A stretch of 64,000 nt of DNA from an uncultured Christensenellaceae bacterium (GTDB lineage Bacteria > Bacillota > Clostridia > Christensenellales > UBA3700): assembly GCA_910587685.1 (NCBI GenBank), contig CAJUMY010000002.1:248001-312000 (forward strand). Direction: 5' to 3'. The notes beneath the pieces are model-generated. The model saw only the letters and a program-made list of their open reading frames with translations. It had not been told where the DNA came from and searched no databases. How positions within the stretch are numbered: position 1 is the first letter of the stretch; each line of letters starts with the position of its first letter. A program made the position numbers and the translations under genes. Shown piece after piece: positions 26,515 through 35,370 of the stretch.

Positions 26515-27246
26515 ATGAATACTGACTTAAACGACGCAGATATTGACAACAAGATGGAACCGAAGAGCGGAGATAACGCTGAAAACATTTCGGTAAACGT
26601 TGAGAATAACGATAAAGAGATCGTTTGCGAGAGTAAGTGTCCGAGCGAAAAGATTGGAAAAGAGAGGAGAAGCAGGAAATCGAAAAAGCCCAATCTTTGG
26701 CCTCTCAAGATAACTATCATAACGTTTTTGCTTTCGCTGTTTTTCAGTTTTATTTCCGAGATCACAACGAAAAGGAGCAACGTTGTTATAGCGGGCTTGT
26801 TGCTCGTTTTGCTCATACTTATCAGTATAATTTTCGACGGTATAGGCGTTTCCGTCACGTCGTGCGATCTGGCTCCGCTGAACGCTATGGCAGCGAAAAA
26901 AGTTCCGCACGCGAAAGTCGCTATAAAACTCGTCAAAAACGCCGAAAAGGTCAATAATATTTGCGCCGACGTTATCGGTGATATTTGCGGTATCGTCAGC
27001 GGAGCTTGCGGTTCTGCGCTCGTCGTTAAGATAATCGAGATGACGAGGAGCGACTCGCATCAGTTCATAATAGCGATACTCGTCAGCGCGTTCATTGCTG
27101 CGATGACTGTCGGAGGTAAGGCGTTCGAAAAGGCAATAGCTATTAAAAACTCGCAGGAATTCGTTATGTTTACGGCGAGGATAATAGGTATTTTCTATCA
27201 TCCCGACAAAAAGAGGAAGAATAAGAATGTTAGAAAGAGTAAATAG
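26515..27246 (+). CDS. oapA: OLE RNA-associated membrane protein OapA
   Basis: OapA is the membrane protein that binds OLE RNA as a dimer. The 243-residue product has about 60 polar N-terminal residues rich in Asp/Asn then Lys/Arg, and then four hydrophobic segments (about 65-85, 90-110, 155-175, 187-207) and a strongly basic C-terminus (HPDKKRKNKNVRKSK). The block DGIGVSVTSCDLAPLNAMAAKKV resembles DUF21/CNNM transport proteins, as reported for OapA. Immediate linkage to the OLE RNA and to dxs confirms the assignment. GAGGAG lies 6-11 nt before ATG 26515. It overlaps dxs by 20 nt. Confidence 0.9.
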   Translation: MNTDLNDADIDNKMEPKSGDNAENISVNVENNDKEIVCESKCPSEKIGKERRSRKSKKPNLWPLKITIITFLLSLFFSFISEITTKRSNVVIAGLLLVLLILISIIFDGIGVSVTSCDLAPLNAMAAKKVPHAKVAIKLVKNAEKVNNICADVIGDICGIVSGACGSALVVKIIEMTRSDSHQFIIAILVSAFIAAMTVGGKAFEKAIAIKNSQEFVMFTARIIGIFYHPDKKRKNKNVRKSK

Positions 27247-29068
27247 TCCGAACGATATCAAAAGCATGTCGGTTGCCGAGCTGAAGACGCTTGCTAAAGA
27301 CGTAAGGCAACTGATTCTTGATACCGTTCTCGAAAACGGAGGACATCTTGCGTCCAATCTCGGCATCGTCGAGTGCGTTGTTGCAATGCACTATGTTTTC
27401 GATACGCCGAAGGACAAGTTCGTATTCGACGTCGGACATCAGTGCTACGCGCATAAGATACTGACGGGACGCAAAGACAGTTTTTCAACGCTTAGAAAGT
27501 GCGGCGGCATATCGGGTTTTCCGAAAAGAGAGGAGAGCGTATACGACGTAGCCGATACGGGACACTCCAGCACTTCGATCTCGCTTGCGTGCGGTCTTGC
27601 AAGGGCGGCGTATCATAACGGATCCGACGAAGAGATAGTTACTCTCATCGGCGACGGCGCGCTTACCGGCGGACTCAGTTTCGAAGCTCTTAACGACGTC
27701 AATAATACTAAGCATCGCCAGATAATCATTCTTAACGACAATTCCATGTCGATAAGCAAGAACGTGGGTTCTATGTCGAAGTATCTTATGAAACTTCACG
27801 AGAACAGCATTTACAGGTCGCTAAAAAGCAATACCGTAGAAATAATAGATAATCTCCAGCTTTCCGACAGAGAGAAGGCGTATTCCGTTCTATATAAATT
27901 CAGAGACGCAGTAAAGTACTTTTTGCAGGGCGGACTGCCTTTTTCGCAGTACGATATCAGGTATCTCGGACCTATCGACGGCAATAACCTTGAAGAGGTC
28001 ATCCACGCGCTCAATCTGGCGAAAGCGGTAAAAGGGAACGTGATTTTGCACGTTGTGACGATGAAAGGCAGAGGATTTATCGAAGCTGAAGAGAATCCCG
28101 GGAAGTATCACGGATTTTCGAGCTCATCGTCGGTAGGCGAGTCGTTTTCCGAAGCGTTCGGGAAGAAACTTCTCGAGATGGCGAAGGAAGATCCGACGAT
28201 ATACGGCATAACCGCCGCGATGAGTTCGGGAACGGGGCTCAACTATATGCAGAAAGATCTGCCGTCGCAGTTTATCGACGTCGGTATTGCGGAGGCGCAC
28301 GCGGTGTGTATGAGCGCGGGGCTTGCTCTCGGCGGATTGAAGCCGTACGTGGCGATCTATTCGACGTTTTTACAGCGCGCGTACGATCAGATCGTACACG
28401 ACGTATGTTTGATGGATCTCGACGTTACGCTGTGTCTTGATAGAGCGGGTATAGTTCCCGACGACGGAGCTACGCATCAAGGTATATACGACGTGGGATT
28501 TTTGAGTGTGATACCCAATATCACTATAGCCGCGCCGAAGGATATCCATGAACTCTCCGATATCATGGAGTGGTCAAAGACGTTTACGCATCCGCTTGTA
28601 ATACGTTACCCCAAAGGTTGTTACGATCTGGGTCATCAGTATATCAATAACGATAAGATAGAGTTAGGAAAATGGCAGTATCTTAAAAAAGAAGAAAAGG
28701 CTGAGATAACCGTTATTTGTTCGGGAGCGTTGATGTGTAAAGAATCGCTTTCGGCTCATAGGTTGCTAAAAGAAAAGGGGATAGATATCGACGTCGTCAA
28801 CGCGCGCTTCGTAAAGCCCATCGATAAAGAACTCATTGCCTCTCTTAACGGTAAAAAGATAATAACCGTTGAAGACAATCTTCTCGACAACGGACTCGGC
28901 AGTTTGGTTTCGGCGTACATAATAGATACGGGACTTGATATAAAACTCAAGAGAATGGGAATAACGGACGAAATAAAAGAACACGGAAAAGTGGGAGATA
29001 TTCTGAAAAAATACGCTCTTTCCGCCGAAGATATTGCTCGTTGCGTAGAGAGATCATATGAGACTTGA
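27227..29068 (+). CDS. dxs: 1-deoxy-D-xylulose-5-phosphate synthase
   Basis: Dxs condenses pyruvate and glyceraldehyde 3-phosphate to DXP, the entry step of the methylerythritol phosphate pathway. The thiamine diphosphate motif runs from GDGALTGG to LNDNSMSIS. The catalytic histidine region DVGHQCYAHKILTGR and the transketolase-type GATHQGIYDVGFL and HPLVIRYPKG segments are intact. At 613 residues it is full length. Together with ispA and ispH in this window it shows that the organism uses the MEP route. It overlaps oapA by 20 nt and tlyA by 11 nt. Confidence 0.97.
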   Translation: MLERVNSPNDIKSMSVAELKTLAKDVRQLILDTVLENGGHLASNLGIVECVVAMHYVFDTPKDKFVFDVGHQCYAHKILTGRKDSFSTLRKCGGISGFPKREESVYDVADTGHSSTSISLACGLARAAYHNGSDEEIVTLIGDGALTGGLSFEALNDVNNTKHRQIIILNDNSMSISKNVGSMSKYLMKLHENSIYRSLKSNTVEIIDNLQLSDREKAYSVLYKFRDAVKYFLQGGLPFSQYDIRYLGPIDGNNLEEVIHALNLAKAVKGNVILHVVTMKGRGFIEAEENPGKYHGFSSSSSVGESFSEAFGKKLLEMAKEDPTIYGITAAMSSGTGLNYMQKDLPSQFIDVGIAEAHAVCMSAGLALGGLKPYVAIYSTFLQRAYDQIVHDVCLMDLDVTLCLDRAGIVPDDGATHQGIYDVGFLSVIPNITIAAPKDIHELSDIMEWSKTFTHPLVIRYPKGCYDLGHQYINNDKIELGKWQYLKKEEKAEITVICSGALMCKESLSAHRLLKEKGIDIDVVNARFVKPIDKELIASLNGKKIITVEDNLLDNGLGSLVSAYIIDTGLDIKLKRMGITDEIKEHGKVGDILKKYALSAEDIARCVERSYET

Positions 29069-29834
29069 CAGCTATTTGTACGTGAACGGTTCCGTTGATT
29101 CGAGAAACAAGGCTCAGCAACTCATAAAACTCGGTCGCATCTCGGTGAACGGCAAAGTCGAGACGAAACCTTCGAGAGAAGTAAACGACGGCGACAGCGT
29201 GAACATATTGAAGCAACTTGATTTTGCGTCTATGGGCGGTTACAAACTCGATAAGGCGCTAAACGATTTTTCTCTTGATATTTGCGGAGACGTAGCTATT
29301 GATATAGGCGCTTCAAACGGCGGATTTACGAGTTGTATGCTGGGACGCGGCGTCAAAAAAGTGTACGCCGTGGACGTAGGAGAATGCGTTTTTTCGAAAG
29401 AACTTTTATCCGACACGCGAGTAATGGTACGAGATAGGTTGAACGCGCGCGACGTAAAGGTCGAAGATATAGGAGAGCGCGCGGACTTTATTTCGATAGA
29501 CGTTAGTTTCATTTCATTGACGCTTATATTGAAGAATACGCTTGATTTATTAAAAGACGACGGACGTTGCGTAGCTTTGATAAAGCCGCAATTTGAAGTG
29601 GGACGCAAAGCGCTTTCTAAAAAAGGAATGGTTCTTGACAAAAAAGAACGCTTAAAGGCGGTTTTCGCAATATTGGATTTCATCGCCGACATAGGATATA
29701 AAGTTACTGATTTTACAGTTGCGCCTATAAGAGAGAATCGAAATACCGAATACCTTATATTAATAGAAAGGACAGGCTTTAACGTCATGAAGAATAAGAT
29801 AGAAGCCGTGATAATGGGAGAAAAATCGTTATGA
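29058..29834 (+). CDS. tlyA: TlyA family rRNA 2'-O-methyltransferase
   Basis: TlyA proteins methylate ribose 2'-OH groups of rRNA; some were described as haemolysins. An N-terminal S4 RNA-binding domain (RLDSYLYVNGSVDSRNKAQQLIK, residues 1-60) is joined to an FtsJ-like methyltransferase with motif I IDIGASNGGFTSCML and the SIDVSFISL and LIKPQFEVGR segments. It is 258 residues, slightly shorter than the usual 265-275. It overlaps dxs by 11 nt and nadK by 4 nt; the order dxs-tlyA-nadK-argR-recN is the common Firmicutes arrangement. Confidence 0.95.
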   Translation: MRLDSYLYVNGSVDSRNKAQQLIKLGRISVNGKVETKPSREVNDGDSVNILKQLDFASMGGYKLDKALNDFSLDICGDVAIDIGASNGGFTSCMLGRGVKKVYAVDVGECVFSKELLSDTRVMVRDRLNARDVKVEDIGERADFISIDVSFISLTLILKNTLDLLKDDGRCVALIKPQFEVGRKALSKKGMVLDKKERLKAVFAILDFIADIGYKVTDFTVAPIRENRNTEYLILIERTGFNVMKNKIEAVIMGEKSL

Positions 29835-30670
29835 AGATCGGACTGTACGTTAATTTGAAACGGGATATAGACGGACGGTATTCGAAGTATTTTATACAGC
29901 TTATGAAAAAGAGAGGTATAGAATACCGAATAATTGAGGCGAACGACGAAGTTTTTCTTGATGAAAAGTTTTACACAAGAGACGAGGTTTTGGATTTTGC
30001 CGATTTTATGGCTGTGTTCGGCGGAGACGGTACCGTGCTCGGTATAGCTGTCGACGCGGCTAGGAAAAATATGCCGATATTCGGTATCAACGTCGGAAAT
30101 CTCGGATTCTTATCGGAAATAATTCCCGATAGAATGGAAGAAGCTCTCGATAAAATATTGGCGCAGGAGTACTTCATCGAAAACCGCGAATTGATAAAAC
30201 TGACTTATTCAGATAAAGAGTTTTTTGCGCTCAACGAGATAATTCTCAACCGTACAAGTTTCGGAAGGATAATCAAGATAGAAGTTCTCATTGACGGAAT
30301 ATTGGCGGATACTATGCGAGCGGACGGTTTGCTCGTTTCGACGCCTACGGGGTCTACCGCATATTCGCTTGCGAGCGGCGGTCCAATACTCAGTCCTAAC
30401 GTCAAGGCGTTCATAGTCAATTCGATATGTCCGCACAGTTTGAATACGCGTCCCATGGTGATATCTTCAAGGAGCAAAGTTACTCTTCGTTCTAAGCTCA
30501 CCGATTCGGACGGAGGCATAATAATAGTCGACGGCAAAGTAGTAGACGAACTTCATTCTTATGAAGAGTTCAATATAGAAAGAGCAAATGCGAACGTTAG
30601 ATTTTTGAGGATAGAGGAGACTAACTTTTACAACAGACTTCTTGACAAGATGAATACGTGGACAAATTGA
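29831..30670 (+). CDS. nadK: NAD kinase
   Basis: NadK phosphorylates NAD+ to NADP+. The diacylglycerol-kinase-like GGDGT motif (AVFGGDGTVLG), NVGNLGFL, ALNEIILNR and the TPTGSTAYSLASGGPI block are intact. It is 279 residues, normal length. ATG 29831 overlaps the tlyA stop by 4 nt, so translation is probably coupled. Confidence 0.96.
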   Translation: MKIGLYVNLKRDIDGRYSKYFIQLMKKRGIEYRIIEANDEVFLDEKFYTRDEVLDFADFMAVFGGDGTVLGIAVDAARKNMPIFGINVGNLGFLSEIIPDRMEEALDKILAQEYFIENRELIKLTYSDKEFFALNEIILNRTSFGRIIKIEVLIDGILADTMRADGLLVSTPTGSTAYSLASGGPILSPNVKAFIVNSICPHSLNTRPMVISSRSKVTLRSKLTDSDGGIIIVDGKVVDELHSYEEFNIERANANVRFLRIEETNFYNRLLDKMNTWTN

Positions 30671-30686
30671 GTTTCGGAGGAAGCAT

Positions 30687-31142
30687 ATGGCAAGATTACA
30701 AAGGCAGCTTAAAATATTGGAGATAATCAAGCAGCTTGAAATAGATACGCAGGAAGAACTGGTCGAACAGCTTGCAAATAACGGTTATAACGTTACGCAA
30801 GCGACGGTTTCGAGAGATATAAAGGAACTGGGACTCATAAAGGTTGCGTCTTCTAATGAAAAGAAATACAAATACGCTTACGTCGAGACTAAAGAACATC
30901 AGGTCTCTTCAAAGTACGTCAATCTATTTAAGGAAGCCGTCGTCGATATGAAGTCGGCGGGAAATATGATAGTTATAAAGACGATCACGGGCAGCGCGAA
31001 TTCTGCGTGCGCGTTTATTGACAAATTGGGACTTTCGTCTATACTCGGAAGTATAGCGGGAGACGATACTATAATTATGGTTATAGACAATCCTAAAGAT
31101 GCGGACGGAGTGATCGACGTCCTCAAGTCTTACGTAGACTAA
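30687..31142 (+). CDS. argR: Arginine repressor ArgR/AhrC
   Basis: ArgR forms hexamers that repress arginine synthesis genes and activate catabolism when arginine is bound. The N-terminal winged helix contains VTQATVSRDIKELGLIKV (about residues 35-52); the C-terminal oligomerisation and arginine-binding domain has GSANSACAFIDKLG and IAGDDTIIMV. At 151 residues it is normal. TTCGGAGGAAGC provides the ribosome binding site for ATG 30687. No arginine genes are nearby; its place before recN is conserved in Firmicutes. Confidence 0.95.
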   Translation: MARLQRQLKILEIIKQLEIDTQEELVEQLANNGYNVTQATVSRDIKELGLIKVASSNEKKYKYAYVETKEHQVSSKYVNLFKEAVVDMKSAGNMIVIKTITGSANSACAFIDKLGLSSILGSIAGDDTIIMVIDNPKDADGVIDVLKSYVD

Positions 31143-31156
31143 GCAAGAGGTAAGCT

Positions 31157-32866
31157 ATGCTGGAAACGTTGTCAATTGAGAATATTGCTTTGATAGACTC
31201 ATGCGTCATCGAGTTCGGACGCGGTCTTAATATATTAAGCGGCGAGACCGGCGCCGGAAAGTCTATAATTCTCGATGCTCTCGGATTCGTACTCGGAGCG
31301 AGAGCCGACAGATCGCTCATACGTCACGGCGAGTCTTCGGCAACGGTAAAAGGAATGTTCGACATATCGGCTTCGGTTAAAACAAAGGCTGTTCTTGATG
31401 AATACGGTATAGAATGCGACGGAGAGCTTCTTATAGTCAGAGAAATGAACTCCGATAATAAGAATACGGTTAGAGTCAACGGAGAAAAGATAACTCTTTC
31501 GATGCTAAAAAACATTACCGACGGTCTCGTCGATATATACGGTCAACATGATAATAATAGATTGCTTTCGGAAAATAATCACTTGCCGATACTCGACGGA
31601 TATATCGGGAAAGCGATTGAGACGCCTCTTCACGAATTGAAAGAACGCTATAGCGAACTAAGTTCAATAAGAGCCGATATAAAACGCATAGGCGATAACA
31701 GCGATATATATAAGAGGCTCGATATACTCGAGTATCAGATAAAAGAGATAGAGACTGCCGATCTAAAAGATGGCGAAGAGGAAGAACTTATCAAACTTAA
31801 CGATAAATACTCTAACGTTGAGACAATTCTCAGCAGTCTTAACGGCGTGTATTCGATATTTGCAGGCGAATATAATGAGACGAACGTTGCCGATGCAATA
31901 GGAAAGGCGTTGTCTGAGCTTGGGAAGGTTTCGGAATACGACGCAGATATAGAATCTATCGAATCGAGAGTTTCGGAGATAAAGGACGAAATCAGGGATA
32001 TCACGAGGGAACTGTCGGTATTGGTAGAAAACGTCGAGTACGATCCCGTTGACGCTCGGAGAGTGGAAGATAGACTTGACGTTATACGCTTGTTAAAGCG
32101 TAAATACGGTTCGAGCGTTAAAGACGTGTTAAAATGTCTCGACGATATGAAATGCGAATACGACGAATATTCGAACGCCGAAGAAAGGCTTGACGAGCTA
32201 AAGAAAAAATATATTTTGATCGCGAATAAGCTACTTCAAGCCGCCGATAAAGTCAGCGCAATACGAAAAGAGTACGCCGTAAAGTTTGAAGAAGCTATAA
32301 TCAAGGAACTTGAAGCGCTCGGTATGAAGGGCAGCGTTTTCAAAGTCGACCTCAAAGGAGAGGCGGATATCGACAGCATAGAAAATATCTCGCCTAGCGG
32401 ATACGATAACGCGATATTCCTGATATCCGCGAACGTGGGGCAAGACGCTCGTTCGTTGAGTAAAATAATATCAGGCGGAGAGCTTTCGCGGTTTATGCTC
32501 GCTATAAAGAATATTGCCGCAAAGAGCGATAATATAGATACTATGGTTTTTGATGAGATAGACACGGGGATCAGCGGACGCATCGCGGAAGTAGTAGCGG
32601 AAAAGTTATATTCCATATCAAAGGACAGGCAGGTATTAGCCGTAACTCATCTCCCGCAACTCGGAGCAATGGCTGACTGTCATTTCGGAATATCCAAATC
32701 GGTCGTCGGGAATAAGACGGTCACTAACGTGAGACTGCTTGATAGCAACGAGCGTACGGTTGAACTCGCGCGTCTTATAGGCGGAAGCGAAGGAAGTAAA
32801 TTTGCGGCGTTGCACGCTGAAGAAATGCTTGAAAAAGCCGATATTTTCAAAAAGAACGCGATTTGA
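31157..32866 (+). CDS. recN: DNA repair protein RecN
   Basis: RecN is an SMC-like ATPase acting early in double-strand break repair. The Walker A loop GETGAGKS lies near residues 30-37, a long coiled-coil region fills the middle (about 160-370), and the C-terminal half carries the ABC signature SGGELSRFMLAIK and Walker B DTMVFDEIDTGISG, followed by VTHLPQLGAMAD. It is 569 residues, full length. It starts 14 nt after argR and ends the long operon, with a terminator-like helix 46 nt downstream. Confidence 0.96.
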   Translation: MLETLSIENIALIDSCVIEFGRGLNILSGETGAGKSIILDALGFVLGARADRSLIRHGESSATVKGMFDISASVKTKAVLDEYGIECDGELLIVREMNSDNKNTVRVNGEKITLSMLKNITDGLVDIYGQHDNNRLLSENNHLPILDGYIGKAIETPLHELKERYSELSSIRADIKRIGDNSDIYKRLDILEYQIKEIETADLKDGEEEELIKLNDKYSNVETILSSLNGVYSIFAGEYNETNVADAIGKALSELGKVSEYDADIESIESRVSEIKDEIRDITRELSVLVENVEYDPVDARRVEDRLDVIRLLKRKYGSSVKDVLKCLDDMKCEYDEYSNAEERLDELKKKYILIANKLLQAADKVSAIRKEYAVKFEEAIIKELEALGMKGSVFKVDLKGEADIDSIENISPSGYDNAIFLISANVGQDARSLSKIISGGELSRFMLAIKNIAAKSDNIDTMVFDEIDTGISGRIAEVVAEKLYSISKDRQVLAVTHLPQLGAMADCHFGISKSVVGNKTVTNVRLLDSNERTVELARLIGGSEGSKFAALHAEEMLEKADIFKKNAI

Positions 32867-32911
32867 AATATTGATAAAAATATTTTCGATAATAATGACT
32901 TCTTATGGGAT

Positions 32912-32957
32912 AAAATCCTCTTTTATTAAAAGACTAACTTAGTAAAGGAGGATTTTT
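32912..32957 (+). terminator. Terminator-like helix that contains the spoIVB ribosome binding site
   Basis: AAAATCCTCTTTTA (32912-32925) pairs over 14 bp, with one G-U pair, with TAAAGGAGGATTTT (32943-32956). The 3' arm holds the spoIVB Shine-Dalgarno AAAGGAGG and runs into five T residues. The same element can therefore terminate recN transcripts and, in longer transcripts, hide the spoIVB ribosome binding site. Confidence 0.75.
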
Positions 32958-32959
32958 CA

Positions 32960-34090
32960 GTGTTTAAAAGAATTACGAGCGTATTTCTGATGTTGCTCAT
33001 ATGTATGACTGTTTTTACAGGTATAGCTATAGAGCGTTCGATGGTATACGATATTACGGCGCTTACGGATATAGACGATATCGAAAGTCCCGTGTATCCC
33101 GTAACTAGAACGGTCGAAGAGGACGAAGACGGACAGACGCTTATATATAAATTACTTAATTTGATCCCGCTCAAAAAAGTCAGCACTCAATCGAGGAGCG
33201 TATATCTCGGCGGTGTTCCGCTGGGAATAAACGTTAAAGCGGAAGGTCTCATCATTACTGCAAAACAGGATGTCATTACGAGTCACGGCATAGAAACGCC
33301 TTTTGATGCCGCGGATATAAAGAGCGGAGATATTCTCGTCAGTATCGACGGAGTTGCCGTTCACACGCAAAAGGAGATAGAGGATGCGGTCGGAGACAAG
33401 AATAACGTCACGGTCGTTATTGCAAGAGGCGGAAAGAAGTATTCATACGCCGTTAAGACAGCCGAAGACGTATTGACAGGCAGAAAGAAGATAGGTCTAT
33501 GGCTTAGAGACGGAATATCGGGTATCGGTACGCTTACCTACGTCGATCCGTCGAATATGCGTTACGGCGCGCTCGGTCATCCTATCGACGAGAGTACGGA
33601 ATATATAGGCGGTGCTATATACGGAGCGAACATTTACGGATATATCAAAGGCGAAAAGGGCAAAGCCGGCGAATTGTCAGGTTCATACGACCCGAGCGAC
33701 GTTATAGGTTCTATAGATAAAAATAATAAATTCGGAATTTTCGGTAAGTACAGAGGCGATATCGCCTCTAAGGAAATGATACCGCTTGGTTCTAAGAGTA
33801 CTGTCAAGCCGGGTAAAGCGTATATATATACGACTATAGACGGGTGCTGTTCAAAGCGTTACGAGATAGAAATAATAAAATGTAACGTTCAAAATAAAGC
33901 GGATAGTAAAGGAATGGTAATAAGGATAACCGATAAAGAGCTACTTGAAAGAACGAACGGAATACTGCAGGGTATGAGCGGAAGTCCTATTATTCAAAAC
34001 GGTAAACTTATAGGCGCGGTAACTCACGTGTTCATAAACGATCCTACCAAGGGTTTTGGAATGTATATAGACTTTATGTTGCCTAATTAA
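32960..34090 (+). CDS. spoIVB: SpoIVB sporulation serine peptidase
   Basis: SpoIVB is an S55-family serine peptidase secreted by the forespore that triggers pro-sigma-K processing. It has an N-terminal signal anchor (about residues 7-25), a PDZ domain (about 90-160, IKSGDILVSIDGVAVHTQKE) and the SpoIVB catalytic domain with H207 in ALGHPID and S342 in GMSGSPI. It is 376 residues, slightly shorter than the 426 of Bacillus. The start is GTG 32960, with AAAGGAGG at 32944-32951 buried in a helix. In most spore formers spo0A follows directly; here a truncated, inverted Spo0A-like gene follows. Confidence 0.94.
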   Translation: MFKRITSVFLMLLICMTVFTGIAIERSMVYDITALTDIDDIESPVYPVTRTVEEDEDGQTLIYKLLNLIPLKKVSTQSRSVYLGGVPLGINVKAEGLIITAKQDVITSHGIETPFDAADIKSGDILVSIDGVAVHTQKEIEDAVGDKNNVTVVIARGGKKYSYAVKTAEDVLTGRKKIGLWLRDGISGIGTLTYVDPSNMRYGALGHPIDESTEYIGGAIYGANIYGYIKGEKGKAGELSGSYDPSDVIGSIDKNNKFGIFGKYRGDIASKEMIPLGSKSTVKPGKAYIYTTIDGCCSKRYEIEIIKCNVQNKADSKGMVIRITDKELLERTNGILQGMSGSPIIQNGKLIGAVTHVFINDPTKGFGMYIDFMLPN

Positions 34091-34119
34091 TATAATAATA
34101 AAAGATTAAAATATATAGA

Positions 34120-34449
34120 TCATGAGGTGAGCAGATCGGCAATCGTCAGTATGAACTGTTTGTTTGTCGGTTTGCCTTTATCTATATCGATAGTACTTTG
34201 AAAGATAGCGTATAGAATATCAATATTGCCGTATATCCATGCGGACGATATTGCGTTCTGGATATCTTTTTCAATACTTACGACGGATTTACCGTATTTT
34301 AACGAAATACATTTGTAGCCGTTTTGTTTTAGCGGCAATATATTTTCTCCGTTTAAGCATTTATATAAAAGATCTCTTATATATTTGTAACCTAAATGAT
34401 TGCTCTTAAAGCCCATTTCCTGTAGTTTCATAAAGATAACGTTATGCAT
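34120..34449 (-). CDS. Receiver-less Spo0A-like DNA-binding protein
   Basis: The whole 109-residue product aligns with the C-terminal effector domain of Spo0A. Matching segments are LGYKYIRDLL (Bacillus KGYLYLREAI), the helix ending NAISSAWIYGNID (HAIEVAWSRGNID) and GKPTNKQFILTIADLL (AKPTNSEFIAMVADKL). The phosphoacceptor receiver domain is missing, and no coding frame upstream could supply it. The recognition-helix region reads SVVSIEKDIQNAI where Bacillus has TASRVERAIRHAI, so base contacts may differ. GAGAGG lies 6 nt before ATG 34449. It converges on spoIVB with a 29-nt gap, at the usual place of spo0A. Its activity cannot be phosphorylation-controlled in the usual way. Confidence 0.85.
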   Translation of the reverse strand: MHNVIFMKLQEMGFKSNHLGYKYIRDLLYKCLNGENILPLKQNGYKCISLKYGKSVVSIEKDIQNAISSAWIYGNIDILYAIFQSTIDIDKGKPTNKQFILTIADLLTS

Positions 34450-34469
34450 TTCTACCTCTCACGGAGAAA

Positions 34470-34478
34470 AGTATATCA
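34470..34478 (-). promoter_or_regulatory. Extended -10 promoter of the Spo0A-like gene
   Basis: On the minus strand TGATATACT (34478-34470) forms an extended -10 element, 20-odd bases before ATG 34449. No good -35 hexamer is present (AAAATA at the right distance). The predicted leader is about 14 nt. Confidence 0.4.
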
Positions 34479-34651
34479 TGCAAAACGTCGCTTATTTTCA
34501 CTCATAATGTCTTATTAGCGTTATTTTTGCATACTTGAGATACTATGAACTATTGCTTTTGATATTTTCGTATTTGAAATAGGAGTTATATTTTTTACTG
34601 AAAAGATCTATCGGTGTCATATTGCGACAAATTACGACATATAACATTAAT

Positions 34652-35245
34652 ATGAGAGCGAAAGTAATGTGGTATAAAGTAAAATATTGTGTCAGAAATT
34701 ATATTTATGATAATAAATGCGTGCTGTATCTCCCGATAATTTTTCTGGTAGGTATGATAATAGGTTTTGTCATAGCGGGCAAGAATCAGCTTTCAATGAC
34801 AAATTTTATCAACTGTATGTTGGAAGAAGGCTCATACTCTTACGGCTCGGCTTTTGTAAAAGACTATTTCTTATACATCGGAATACTGCTTGCGGTAATG
34901 ACGGTACTATTAACTGAATATTGTCATATCGTAGGATTCATAGCGTTATTGCTTTTCGGATATAGATTCGGCGTCACGATAGTTGCGGTCATAATAGGGG
35001 GCGGAGTGAACGGAGTTATATGCATACTCGTGTCGACGATACCGCTCGCTATCGTATCCGCCGTTATAATAGCTATCGCGTACAGTATGGTGATCGGCGC
35101 TAATCTTGCCCGCAGTTGCATCGTAAAGAGCGCTCGTTTTAAGCTGCTCGTTATAAAACTTATTATTATCTCTCTCGTATATATGCTTGCGGTCATTATA
35201 TTCAATATACTCTCTCCGATGTTGTATTGCGCGATATTCATTTAA
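34652..35245 (+). CDS. Multi-pass membrane protein, SpoIIM-like
   Basis: This hydrophobic protein has about five membrane segments after a basic cytoplasmic start. The overall pattern (first helix LYLPIIFLVGMIIGFVIAG, a polar loop with F and Y residues, then four close helices rich in Gly, Ile and Val with a P in LVSTIPLAIVSAV) recalls SpoIIM, the DUF95 protein needed for engulfment. spoIIM commonly lies near dacF, as here. The similarity is topological and contextual; no diagnostic motif was found. The start is uncertain: ATG 34652 (198 aa), ATG 34667 or TTG 34622, none with a strong ribosome binding site. Confidence 0.5.
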   Translation: MRAKVMWYKVKYCVRNYIYDNKCVLYLPIIFLVGMIIGFVIAGKNQLSMTNFINCMLEEGSYSYGSAFVKDYFLYIGILLAVMTVLLTEYCHIVGFIALLLFGYRFGVTIVAVIIGGGVNGVICILVSTIPLAIVSAVIIAIAYSMVIGANLARSCIVKSARFKLLVIKLIIISLVYMLAVIIFNILSPMLYCAIFI

Positions 35246-35300
35246 GAAACAGGCGTATTATTACAATAAATTGAATAATTTATAATAATTTAATTCTAAA

Positions 35301-35336
35301 ATGGCTCGTTTTTCATAAATTACGGGCTATTTTTTT
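35301..35336 (+). terminator. Intrinsic terminator upstream of dacF-like gene
   Basis: ATGGCTCG (35301-35308) pairs with CGGGCTAT (35323-35330) with two G-U pairs, followed by a T run to 35336. It ends the upstream membrane protein gene and lies only 35 nt before the next start codon. Confidence 0.7.
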
Positions 35337-35370
35337 GATTTTAATACATACTAGAGACGGAGGAATTGAT

